Positions 43,150 to 51,898 of a DNA stretch of 64,000 bases are shown in pieces. Location: the NCBI GenBank assembly GCA_963797605.1, contig CAWCPX010000009.1, forward strand, positions 620,001 to 684,000. Direction: 5' to 3'. A program made the position numbers and the translations under genes. Numbering within the stretch: the stretch's first letter is position 1; every line of letters starts with the position of its first letter. The notes beneath the pieces are model-generated. The model was not told the DNA's origin, searched no databases, and was given only the letters and a program-made list of their open reading frames with translations. This DNA is from DASQPR01 sp963797605. Lineage in GTDB: Bacteria > Actinomycetota > Actinomycetes > Mycobacteriales > Micromonosporaceae.

Positions 43150-46100
43150 TTGACAAAGGTCTACGTTTCCGCCACTACCCAGGACCTCGATCCATGCCGT
43201 CAGGTTGTCTCGCTCGCAGTGAGACGGCTGGGCCTCGAAGACGTCACGATGAACGCGTACGTCGCCGGCACGCAGCGGCCGTTGGATAAGTGTTTGGAAG
43301 ACGTCGACCGCTGCGAAATCTACATCGGGCTGTTCGCGTGGCGATACGGATTCGTTCCGCCCGGACAAGATCGCTCCATCACCGAGCTGGAATATCGGCA
43401 GGCGGTCGCGTCCGGCAAGAAGGTGCTGATTTTTCTCGTCGACGAAGAAGCGCCCTGGCCCCGCAAATGGATCGACGGCGGTGAAGCGGGTGTCAAACTC
43501 AACGCGTTGCGCACCGAGCTGGCCACGAACCACATCTGCAGCATGTTCACCGGCCCGGATGACCTCGCCGGCCACGCGATCGGCGCGCTCGCCCTCGTGC
43601 TCCAGGCCGACACGCCGTCATCGCCGGTGCCGCGGCCGCGATCGACCGCCGAGGCCACCTCCCACAAGGAGAACCGTGGGCGCCTGCACGAGCGGTTGAC
43701 CGACCGTTACGGCGATGTGGAGCTCGATGCCCTCACGGCTGCCGAAGACGGTGACGGTGACCTGGCCATCGCGCTGCGCTCGGTGTTCGTCGAGCCGTAC
43801 GCCCGGGAGGACGCCCGCCCCGAGTTCACCCAGGCGCACCGGCGCGAGACCGCCACGGCGGCGGCCGACGAGACGAACGCGCACTTCCACGCGTCCCCGA
43901 AATCGACTCGGCTCTTCGATCTGATCGCCGACCCGACCCACCGGCGCATGGCGCTGCTCGGTGATCCGGGCGCCGGAAAGTCGGCGGTGCTGCGTTACAT
44001 CGCGCTTTCGCTGGCCAGTGACGCGCCCGATCCCCGGCTCCGCGGCCTGCACGGATGCCTGCCGGTGATCATCGAATTGCGCACCTATTCCGGCATGCTG
44101 GCCGAGAAGAAATGCGACAGCTTCATCAGTTACCTGGAATACCAATCACACGCCGACGACCTCGCGATTCCCGAAGGCCAATTGGTGCCCGACCTGGAAA
44201 GCGGCCGGCCGGTCCTGATGATGTTCGACGGCCTCGACGAGATCTTCGATCCGCCGCGACGCGACGAGGTCACCAACCAGATCGCCGCGTTCGCGTCGCG
44301 TTACCCGGCCGCACGCGTGCTGGTCACGGCGCGCATCGGTGGGTACAGCCGCCGCCGTCTCGCCGCCGCCGGATTCGAGCACTTCACGCTGGAAGACCTT
44401 CAAGAATCCCAGATCGAGGAATTCCTCACCCGCTGGTACGCGTGGGCGCTCCCGGACCAGGCCGAGGAGGCCGACGACCGACGGCACCGCATGATCGAGG
44501 CGATGCGCAACTCGTCGGCGATGCGAGAGCTGGCCGGCAACCCGCTGCTGCTGACGATCCTCGCGATCATCGGCCGTGACAAGGAGTTGCCGCGCGAGCG
44601 CTGGCGCCTTTACGAGCACGCCGTCGAGGTGCTCCTCGGCCGCTGGGACGCCGGCCGCTACCTGCCCAACAGCGACGTCGCCTCGGTCAAGGCCGACAAG
44701 CTGAAGCTGCTGCGCCGGCTGGCCCTGCGGATGCAGACGCAGCAGAGCGGCCTCAACGCGAACCACATCGAGGCCGAGCAGCTGATCGCGTTGTTCGAGC
44801 ACTACCTCATCGAGCGCTACACGTACGCCCCGGCGGAGGCCTCGGTTGTGGCCGACAAGCTGATCAGCCAGCTCGAACACCGCAACTTCATCCTCGGCCG
44901 CTACGGGCAGGGCGCGTACGTCTTCGTCCACCGCACGTTCCTCGAATACTTCACCGCGCTCGCGATCGTGGGCAAACTCCGGGACGACGATCTGGAGTGG
45001 AACATGGATCGACTCAAGCAGGAGTTCCGTGACCGATGGGCCGATCCCTCCTGGCGAGAGGTGTTGCGCCTGATCGTGGCGGAAGTCGATCCTCCCGTCG
45101 CGGGCGAACTCATCAACGTGCTGACCACCGAAGCGAACCCGCAGTGGCCACCGGGCGAGTTCGTGGAACCGCCGTGGAACCTGGCTCTGGCCGTGCAGTG
45201 TCTGGCCGAGGTCCGTGACCGGGCCGCGATCCGCGGCGTGGCCGAAGCCCTGCTTCGCCAGCTCATCCTTTTGATCGAGCACAGCACGCCGATCGACGAC
45301 CGCAACACGGCCACCCTCATCGAGGCCGAGATCCTGCCGGCCATGCGGGTCATCGGCACGGACTGGCCCGGCCGGCAGACCTTCGTGCAGTGGTACCGCC
45401 GGCGCGGTGCCGCGATGACGTCGACCAGCGGCCTGGCTCCGCGCATGGCCGTGCTCCTGTCGGTGCCCGCTGACAGCATCGAGAAGTTTCTCGACAAGAC
45501 ACTCGGTGCGGCCGACAACCGGCGAGCGCAGATGGGCCTGATCGCGGGCCTCGCCGAGACCGTGGCGCTCCCGGTGACCAAAGGCAATCGGCTGCAACTG
45601 AGCCGGCACCGCCAAGCACGGACCCTTCTGGCCGACCACGTACGCCCCGAGCACTCCACGGCGGTGCGACTGGCGGCGCTCGACGTGCTGTACGCGCAGC
45701 TCGGCGACCGTGATGATCGCGCGTTCGCGCAGTCGCTGACCGAGTTGCTGCGTGGCTGCGCCGGTCCGGAGAACCCGTCCGCCGTCCGCGTGGGCGCGAT
45801 CCAGATCCTCGGCCGGGAACCCGCCGACGCCCACCACGATCTGCTGATCCGGCTCGCGGCCGACGAGGACAACCTGGTGCGTCGGGCGGCCGTCGAGGTG
45901 CTGTCCCGGCGGCACAGCGGGCACGGCCGGCTGCACGAACAGCTCGTCAACGCGCTGACCTCGGACACCGATGTCGGCGTCATCCAGGCGGCCGGCCGCG
46001 CGCTGCTGGCACAGCCGGAGACGCACGCGGCGGCGATGACCACGCTGACGCTCCGGGCGACGCGCGCCATGTCCGACCCGGTGCACCGCGCCTGCGTGCG

Positions 46101-47364
46101 GCTGCTGTGCGAGACGCCGATGACCGCCGACCTCCAGACCTTCCTGCGTGAACGCCTGCACGACGAGACCGACTCCGCGGCCTGCGGCATGATGCTCGAG
46201 ACGCTGACCGCCGGCACGCCCGATGACCGCCAACTCCACGGCATCCTGGTCGACTGCGTGCAGCCGGAGCGCGACACGGCGCTGCGGCTGGCCGCCGAAC
46301 GCGTGCTCGTCGCCCGTTTCCCCGGGGCGGCCGGCACCGCCGATCTGCTGGCCAGGCTCGCGATCCGCGACTTCGATGCGGGCGTGCGCCGTGCCGCGGC
46401 CGTCGACCTGGCCTATCTGCGCGGCGACGACGCGACGAAATCGCTGCTCACGACGATCGTGTGCGATGACCACGCGGCCTCGGTGCGTCTGGCCGTCGTC
46501 GGGGCCCTCGCCGATCAATACGGCGACGGCGACGACGTGCGCGAGGTCATCGCGAAACGGGCGAAAGATGAAGACGACGCGGTGGTACGCCTCGCGGCCG
46601 TTCGCGTCCTGATCAAACTGGCATCCGATGACGTCGTCTGCGAATACCTGGCATCCCGGGTCCAGAGTGACCGGGATCCGCAGGTCCTCCGCGAGGCCGC
46701 CTCGGCACTGGTCCAATGGCCCCGTTACCGGCCCACGGTGCTGGCGGCACTGGCCGAACGCGCCGCGAGCGACACGTACGCCGGCATCCGGCTGGCCGCG
46801 ATCGACGTCCTCGTCGCGTCCGAGCCGCACGACGTCGGCCTGCGCGACCTCCTGACCGAACGTGTCGCGTCCGACTGGGACGCGTCCGTGATCGAAGCGG
46901 CGGCGGCGGCACTGCAGCAGCTCTTTCCGTTGGATCCGGCGATCAAATCGACGCTCCGCAGCCGGGCCGCCGGGAGCGTGCTGGACGTCCGGGTGCCGGC
47001 CATCGAGCTGCTCGGCCGCTACTTCAGCGGCGACAGTGCGATCCGGGAATGGTTCGTCGGCATCGCCCGGGGCGACGAGGACGACATCGCGATCCGCCGG
47101 GCGGCCGTGCTGGCACTCGCGGAGTCGGGCGGTCGAGACGAGCAGTCACGGACGCTCTTCTACGACCTGATCGACGACTCCGACTGGTCGGTCCGGTGTG
47201 CCGTGTTGCAGGCGCTCGGCGCGAACTTCTGCGACGACGGCCTGCGCAAACGCCTGATGGACCTGGCGAAGAACGACCGGGACGTCAACTTCCGCAGGGT
47301 CGCCGCCCAGACGCTGACATGGTTGCCGGGCGCGGACCCGGAACAGCTGCCCGATCTCGGCTGA
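43150..47364 (+). CDS. DUF4062-NACHT-HEAT repeat STAND NTPase
   Basis: A 1404-aa protein with three parts. Residues 1-150 are DUF4062 (KVYVSATTQDL, EIYIGLFAWRYGFVPPGQD, SITELEYRQAV). The NACHT NTPase follows, with Walker A GDPGAGKS at 271-278, Walker B VLMMFDGLDE ending near 364, and NPLLLTILAIIGRD plus a VFVHRTFLEYFTA helix of the winged region. From about 830 to the end are HEAT-type helical repeats (VRLAALDVL, VRRAAVEVL, VRVPAIELL and others, every 30-35 residues). The TTG start has GGAG 6 nt upstream and places DUF4062 at the N-terminus as usual. NACHT-HEAT proteins act as oligomerising sensors, several in anti-phage defence. Confidence 0.87.
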   Translation: MTKVYVSATTQDLDPCRQVVSLAVRRLGLEDVTMNAYVAGTQRPLDKCLEDVDRCEIYIGLFAWRYGFVPPGQDRSITELEYRQAVASGKKVLIFLVDEEAPWPRKWIDGGEAGVKLNALRTELATNHICSMFTGPDDLAGHAIGALALVLQADTPSSPVPRPRSTAEATSHKENRGRLHERLTDRYGDVELDALTAAEDGDGDLAIALRSVFVEPYAREDARPEFTQAHRRETATAAADETNAHFHASPKSTRLFDLIADPTHRRMALLGDPGAGKSAVLRYIALSLASDAPDPRLRGLHGCLPVIIELRTYSGMLAEKKCDSFISYLEYQSHADDLAIPEGQLVPDLESGRPVLMMFDGLDEIFDPPRRDEVTNQIAAFASRYPAARVLVTARIGGYSRRRLAAAGFEHFTLEDLQESQIEEFLTRWYAWALPDQAEEADDRRHRMIEAMRNSSAMRELAGNPLLLTILAIIGRDKELPRERWRLYEHAVEVLLGRWDAGRYLPNSDVASVKADKLKLLRRLALRMQTQQSGLNANHIEAEQLIALFEHYLIERYTYAPAEASVVADKLISQLEHRNFILGRYGQGAYVFVHRTFLEYFTALAIVGKLRDDDLEWNMDRLKQEFRDRWADPSWREVLRLIVAEVDPPVAGELINVLTTEANPQWPPGEFVEPPWNLALAVQCLAEVRDRAAIRGVAEALLRQLILLIEHSTPIDDRNTATLIEAEILPAMRVIGTDWPGRQTFVQWYRRRGAAMTSTSGLAPRMAVLLSVPADSIEKFLDKTLGAADNRRAQMGLIAGLAETVALPVTKGNRLQLSRHRQARTLLADHVRPEHSTAVRLAALDVLYAQLGDRDDRAFAQSLTELLRGCAGPENPSAVRVGAIQILGREPADAHHDLLIRLAADEDNLVRRAAVEVLSRRHSGHGRLHEQLVNALTSDTDVGVIQAAGRALLAQPETHAAAMTTLTLRATRAMSDPVHRACVRLLCETPMTADLQTFLRERLHDETDSAACGMMLETLTAGTPDDRQLHGILVDCVQPERDTALRLAAERVLVARFPGAAGTADLLARLAIRDFDAGVRRAAAVDLAYLRGDDATKSLLTTIVCDDHAASVRLAVVGALADQYGDGDDVREVIAKRAKDEDDAVVRLAAVRVLIKLASDDVVCEYLASRVQSDRDPQVLREAASALVQWPRYRPTVLAALAERAASDTYAGIRLAAIDVLVASEPHDVGLRDLLTERVASDWDASVIEAAAAALQQLFPLDPAIKSTLRSRAAGSVLDVRVPAIELLGRYFSGDSAIREWFVGIARGDEDDIAIRRAAVLALAESGGRDEQSRTLFYDLIDDSDWSVRCAVLQALGANFCDDGLRKRLMDLAKNDRDVNFRRVAAQTLTWLPGADPEQLPDLG

Positions 47365-47393
47365 CCGTCGCCGGCACCGCTACACCTCAGCGA

Positions 47394-47888
47394 CTACGAC
47401 CCGTTGCCGGATCGCTCGGCGCCGTCCGGCCAGACGATCTCCACCGGGACGCCTTTCTCGCGCGCCAGCTCGACGACGGACGCCGTGTTACCCTTCGCCG
47501 GATCGGCCTTGCCGTCCCAGACCGCGAACAGCCGATCCAGTGACGAGTCGAGCAACTCACGGTTGGCGGCCTCGTACGCGTCGCGGCTCGCTTTGACGTA
47601 TTCCAGCTCGCGTGCCGACGCCGCGCGTTCCCGGAGTTCCTTGTAGCGGGCGATGTAGTCGGCGCCGGCCATGGACTCGTAGTCGGCCGAGGGGATGACG
47701 ATTTCGAGTCGGCCGCCGAGATCGAGCACGGCCTGAGCGAAGATCGCGTCGGCACCCTGCGCGATGCAGCTGACCCCGGTGAGCCCCGGGCCGGCGAAGG
47801 GTCGCAACGCCTCGACGAGTGCGTCCTGTATCAGCGGGACGCTCCCGGGCGTCAGATGGACGTGCCCGGTGATGCCGAAACGAGGCAT
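47394..47888 (-). CDS. SLOG-fold (DprA/LOG-like) nucleotide-ligand protein
   Basis: A 164-aa Rossmann-like protein. FGITGHVHLTPGS, then GLTGVSCIAQGADAIFAQAVL and IVIPSADY, a DRLFAVWDGKADP segment and VELAREKGVPVEIVWPDGA follow the SLOG superfamily pattern for binding nucleotides or nucleotide derivatives. The ATG at 47888 is preceded by GGAGG at a 4-nt gap; a longer frame starting in GTGA overlap with the upstream gene adds 43 unlikely residues. It is downstream of the RyR/TrkA-N gene and converges with the NACHT gene (29-bp gap). Confidence 0.75.
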   Translation of the reverse strand: MPRFGITGHVHLTPGSVPLIQDALVEALRPFAGPGLTGVSCIAQGADAIFAQAVLDLGGRLEIVIPSADYESMAGADYIARYKELRERAASARELEYVKASRDAYEAANRELLDSSLDRLFAVWDGKADPAKGNTASVVELAREKGVPVEIVWPDGAERSGNGS

Positions 47889-48013
47889 GACACCTCCGCA
47901 TCTCCCGCACCGTCCGCGACCGCCCGATTCGATCGCAGGACTGGGATTATCGTAGGTCGGGCGATCACACGTGGGCAATCGTACGACCGACACCGGACAC
48001 ATGCCCGCAGGCG

Positions 48014-49765
48014 TCACAGCTCGGCGGGGAGCGGTTCGTTGCCGACGCGTACGATCTGGAATCCGGCGTCGGCGAGGAACATCGGGATCTCCCGAACCGC
48101 CTCACGATTCTTCTCCTGGATCACGTACGCGAGGTCGGCCCACGGGATCAGGTCGGGGTGGAGCCGGGCGACGTTGTCCCGATGGAGGCTGAACCGCCAC
48201 CCATCATCGATCATGTACCTGTACCACCGCTCATGTTCCATCTCGGCGAGTTGTTCGACGGCCGCGTCGTCGAGCAATTGCGGCTCGCCCCAGATCGGGC
48301 TCGGCGCCAGCGCGCATCCGATCGCCCGGAGCTTACGCCCGACGTCGGCGGCCTGGGCCCGGTTCGCCGCCCGCAGGTCTTCCGACAGTTCGTGCCACGG
48401 CCGCAGGCCTGGCAGAGTCGGATCGGCGCCCTCGCTCAGCCGGGAGAGGACATAGTTCTCGTGCACGGCCCGGCCCAGGCGCTCGACCAGGCTGTCCTCG
48501 ACGAGGTCGGCGTCGGAGCCGGCGCGGACCGCGTCGAAGAGGTAGAGGCGACCGGAGACGTCGTCGAGCAGCCGGTCGCCCTCCGCGTGGAAGGCCCGCT
48601 CCAGGAGGCCGAGGCGGCTGAGGCGGACAACGACGGTGCGGGGGCCCTGGTGCCAGAACTGATCCATCGTCAGCGCGAGTTTCAGCGCCGCCTCCTCGTC
48701 CTCGCCGCAAAGGTAGACGCGGTCGGGTGAGGTGTCGGGAAGGTCGCCGTCGAGCAGGTTCTCCACGTTGACCTGGTAGGGCGTGAAGTGACACGTGGTC
48801 TCGAGGAACAGGTAGCGGCGGTGCAGCCGGGCGATCTCCTCCTCGGCATGGGGATCCACGAGCACGACGCCGAGCGGTTTGGACCCGCCGTGCGTCCGCG
48901 CCCGCCAGTGCCGGGCCAGTTCGACGACCAGGGCCATCGCGAACGGGCTCGCTCCGACGATCATCACCGAGGCCGGTCTGTCCACGACGGACGGTGGCTC
49001 GTGGGTACGCACGAGCGTGCGCGCGGCCAACTCGTGCGAGCTGAAGAAGTTGACGTGCAGGCGCGGCGGCGAGGGCAGTCCGAGCCTGCGAGCCTGCAGA
49101 GCGAGGCAGAGTTCGGGGTCGTCGATGCGTACGTGCACGTCCAGCGCGCCGTGCGCCCGCCGGTCGAGGCCGGAGACGGCGAGCGCGACGGCGAGGTTGA
49201 CGGCGCTGTCGGTCGTGCACACGTACAGCGCCCGGGCCTGCCATACGGCGGCGGCTCGCAGCACCACGGCGGATGTGGGGTCGCCGAGGAGGAAGTGCCA
49301 GCTGCGACTGTCCATTCCGGACCCGCCGCGCTCGGCGATGCGTACCACCCATTGCCGCTCGCGGATCAACCGCGCCGCGAGTGCGTCCGCCACCGAGCCC
49401 TCTCCGCAGACCACGACGTGACCGCGGGCCCGGCGGATGCGCAACAGGCTCAGCTCGCTGGCGAAGATGCGGCGGCCGGCTTCGATGATCGTGTAGACGG
49501 TGACGAACGGCGCCGCGAACCGGGCGATCTGCAGAAGCAGCGGAAGGTGGACGTTGTCGTCAACCGGCGGCGAGCTCAGCACAAACAACTGGACGTCGTA
49601 GTAGAGCAGGTCGAACGGGCCGCGGCCGTAGTGCGTGCTGGCGGCGGTCGCCTGCAGCAGACCGACGTAACCGCAGACGAGCGCGAGCATGGCGAGCAGG
49701 ACCGCTGTCAGGAGCCCGAAGAACCCGGCCAGACGGCGCTCTGGTTTCGAACCGACCGCCGACAT
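48014..49765 (-). CDS. Membrane TrkA-N protein with C-terminal RyR domain
   Basis: A 583-aa protein. There are two membrane helices near the N-terminus (about 12-34 and 75-97), the first Rossmann/TrkA-N unit (GHVVVCGEGSVADALAARL, from about 113), a second (ASVMIVGASPFAMALVVELA, from about 265), and a RyR domain at about 502-573 (LAEMEHERWYRYMIDDGW, LHPDLIPWADL, EKNREAVREIP). RyR domains are predicted to bind nucleotide signals; joined to a TrkA-N channel-gating module this suggests ligand-controlled ion flux or membrane disruption. It precedes the SLOG gene in the same direction. Channel activity is inferred. Confidence 0.78.
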   Translation of the reverse strand: MSAVGSKPERRLAGFFGLLTAVLLAMLALVCGYVGLLQATAASTHYGRGPFDLLYYDVQLFVLSSPPVDDNVHLPLLLQIARFAAPFVTVYTIIEAGRRIFASELSLLRIRRARGHVVVCGEGSVADALAARLIRERQWVVRIAERGGSGMDSRSWHFLLGDPTSAVVLRAAAVWQARALYVCTTDSAVNLAVALAVSGLDRRAHGALDVHVRIDDPELCLALQARRLGLPSPPRLHVNFFSSHELAARTLVRTHEPPSVVDRPASVMIVGASPFAMALVVELARHWRARTHGGSKPLGVVLVDPHAEEEIARLHRRYLFLETTCHFTPYQVNVENLLDGDLPDTSPDRVYLCGEDEEAALKLALTMDQFWHQGPRTVVVRLSRLGLLERAFHAEGDRLLDDVSGRLYLFDAVRAGSDADLVEDSLVERLGRAVHENYVLSRLSEGADPTLPGLRPWHELSEDLRAANRAQAADVGRKLRAIGCALAPSPIWGEPQLLDDAAVEQLAEMEHERWYRYMIDDGWRFSLHRDNVARLHPDLIPWADLAYVIQEKNREAVREIPMFLADAGFQIVRVGNEPLPAEL

Positions 49766-49950
49766 GCCAGCCGCCTTTCGCCGCTACGGTGAAAGAGCGC
49801 AAATCTCCGCTCCCTCTGGCGCGCGCCGGGCGCATTCCCATTATGGACGACAGATCGACTTCCGCCAGTGCCCGATCATGTACGCTCCGTCGCAGCGGTC
49901 GGTCGGCATAATGGTGGAAACACCATCGAACCGTGCCAGGGGGTCCACTG

Positions 49951-50466
49951 ATGGAGACATGGGATGCGCTACGAGCCCGCCGGAACGTCCGCGATTACAG
50001 CCCACGGGCCGTGTCCGCGGCCGACCTCGAACGGATCGCCGAAGCCGGCTGGCGGGCACCGTCCGCGTCCAACCGGCAGCACTGGGATTTCGTCCTCGTG
50101 ACCGATCGCGAGCGGCTGATCGATCTGTCGACCGTCTGGCAAGGTGCCCGGCACATCGCCGGTGCCGCCGCCGCGTTCGCGCTCGTGCTGCCGCAACCGC
50201 CGGACGAGCGCAGTCGCGTCGTCGACAACTACGACCTCGGGCAGGCCACCTTCGCGATGATGATCACCGCGGCGGATCTCGGCATCGGCACCGGCCATTC
50301 GTCCGTCGGTGAGCAGGCGAAGGCTCGGGCGATCCTGGGCGTACCGGAAGATCACCTGGTCGCGTTCCTGCTGGGTGTGGGCTACCCGGCAGATCGTCCG
50401 CTGGCGCCGATCGCGGTGCCCCGCCGCCGTCCGTTCGACGAGGTGCTGCATCGCGAACACTGGTAG
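49951..50466 (+). CDS. Nitroreductase family flavoprotein
   Basis: A 171-aa FMN-dependent nitroreductase-fold protein. RRNVRDYSPRAVSAADLERI and AGWRAPSASNRQHWDFVLV form the N-terminal FMN phosphate-binding block; AAADLGIGTGHSSVGEQ and LLGVGYPADRP the C-terminal one. Members reduce nitro groups, quinones or flavins, or dehalogenate; the substrate is open. The ATG at 49951 has AGGGGG upstream. Divergent from the RyR gene. Confidence 0.82.
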   Translation: METWDALRARRNVRDYSPRAVSAADLERIAEAGWRAPSASNRQHWDFVLVTDRERLIDLSTVWQGARHIAGAAAAFALVLPQPPDERSRVVDNYDLGQATFAMMITAADLGIGTGHSSVGEQAKARAILGVPEDHLVAFLLGVGYPADRPLAPIAVPRRRPFDEVLHREHW

Positions 50467-50516
50467 GACGGTGGCCGCCGGCATCGGCGGGCAACGCGGT
50501 CGACTACGGTTGCGGG

Positions 50517-51401
50517 ATGCGCGTGGGGATCGTCATTCTTCCGGATCAGCCGTGGTCACAGGCTCGGCACCGGTGGCAGCGGGCGGAGGCGTACGGGTTC
50601 GACCACGCCTGGACCTATGATCATCTCGGCTGGCGCGATCTCATCGACGGGCCGTGGTTCGACGCGGTACCGACGCTGACCGCGGCCGCGATGGTCACGA
50701 CGACGTTGCGGCTCGGCACGCTGGTCGCGTCCCCCAATTTTCGCCATCCGGCTCATTTCGCCCGCGAGGTCACCGCGCTCGACGACATCTCCGGCGGCCG
50801 CCTCACGGTGGGCCTCGGCGCCGGCGGGACCGGGTCGGACGCGGACGTGATCGGCACCCCGACCCTCTCCCCCGGCGCCCGGATGGACCGGTTCACCGAG
50901 TTTGTCGACCTGCTCGACACCGTGTTGACCGATCAGCGCGCCACCTACCGCGGCGACTATTTCACCGCGGTCGACGCGCGGAGCATTCCCGGCACCCTCC
51001 AGCGGCCGCGGGTGCCGTTCCTGATCGCGGCGAACGGACTGCGGGCGATGCGTCTCGCGGTCCGGTCCGGCCAGGGTTGGGTCACGAGCGGTGGGCCCGC
51101 GACCGACATGAACGCCTGGTGGCAGACAGTCGCGGGCCTCGCCCACCGGTTCGACGACGTGCTCGCGGCTGGCGGACGCGACCCGTCATCGATCGAACGG
51201 CATCTCTCCCTGGACGCCGGTCCGGTGTTCTCGTTGAGCAGTGTCGACGCGTTCACGGACGCGGTCGGGCGCGCCGCGGATCTAGGCTTCACCGACGTCG
51301 TGACGCATTGGCCGCGAGCCGACAGCTGGTACGCCGGGAGCGAGTCGGTGCTGGAACAGGTCGCGGCCGAGGTACTGCCGAAACTCGCCGCGTCACCGTA
51401 A
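50517..51401 (+). CDS. LLM-class F420-dependent oxidoreductase
   Basis: A 294-aa luciferase-like TIM barrel. MRVGIVILPDQPW at the start, then LRLGTLVASPNFRHPAHFAREVTALDDISGGRLTVGLGAGG (the last block is the family hallmark) and YFTAVDARSIPGTLQ. Actinobacterial members of this size usually take hydride from F420. TACGGT six bases before the ATG, with no ribosome binding site, suggests a leaderless message. It ends overlapping the nitronate monooxygenase remnant by 9 bp. Confidence 0.82.
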   Translation: MRVGIVILPDQPWSQARHRWQRAEAYGFDHAWTYDHLGWRDLIDGPWFDAVPTLTAAAMVTTTLRLGTLVASPNFRHPAHFAREVTALDDISGGRLTVGLGAGGTGSDADVIGTPTLSPGARMDRFTEFVDLLDTVLTDQRATYRGDYFTAVDARSIPGTLQRPRVPFLIAANGLRAMRLAVRSGQGWVTSGGPATDMNAWWQTVAGLAHRFDDVLAAGGRDPSSIERHLSLDAGPVFSLSSVDAFTDAVGRAADLGFTDVVTHWPRADSWYAGSESVLEQVAAEVLPKLAASP

Positions 51402-51821
51402 CGTCGCGTGGCCGGGTGTTTCGCCGCCGTAGCGACCGAGCATCGCCGTCGCCTGCTCGGTCATCTCGGCGACCGCCGTGGCGGCCGGCGCGATCGCGTG
51501 GATGAGGCCCACACTCTGCCCGCCGAGCAGCATCATCTCCTCGAGATCGCCGCTCGTCAGCCCACGCATCGGCACGAGGAACGAGAACTTCCGCATCTCC
51601 ACCGGCTCGCCGCCGAGAATCGTCGACCCGATCACCGGGAGTCCGGAGGTGTCGGCGGGCACGTCGGCTTCCCGCTCCACCCACTCCCGCACGACACGGT
51701 TGCGCAGCGTCCGCACCGGGTTGAAATCGGGCACGTTCTTGCCGAACATCCCGGTCACGGCGGTGTCAGTGGCGTCCGCGGCGACCAGGTCGGCCAGATT
51801 GCCCTTCGCCTTCGGATGCTT
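51393..51821 (-). pseudogene. Nitronate monooxygenase remnant (C-terminal third only)
   Basis: About 142 residues in frame after a TGA at 51822-51824: KGNLADLVAADATDTAVTGMFG, then VPDFNPVRTLRNRVVREW and GGQSVGLIHAIAPA. This is the end of a 2-nitropropane dioxygenase/nitronate monooxygenase TIM barrel. The N-terminal FMN-binding two thirds are missing, and murB starts 78 bp away on the other strand, so the gene has been truncated. A GTG at 51758 could start a 121-aa product, but a lone C-terminal third should not fold or bind FMN. Confidence 0.65.
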
Positions 51822-51898
51822 TCATCCGATAGGCGTGACATTCCGTTCCATCGCCCACCGGCCCATCGACGAGCGGCCGGCGGTTAGGCTTGGCGACC

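Noticed and set aside
44146..46830. 894-codon minus-strand frame under the NACHT-HEAT gene
   Set aside because: It mirrors GC-rich codons of the plus-strand gene, which has Walker motifs and HEAT repeats; no family features in the antisense product.
47889..48017. Upstream extension of the SLOG gene starting in a GTGA overlap with the RyR gene
   Set aside because: The added 43 residues are Arg/Gly/Pro/Cys-rich and unlike SLOG proteins, while the ATG at 47888 has GGAGG just upstream.
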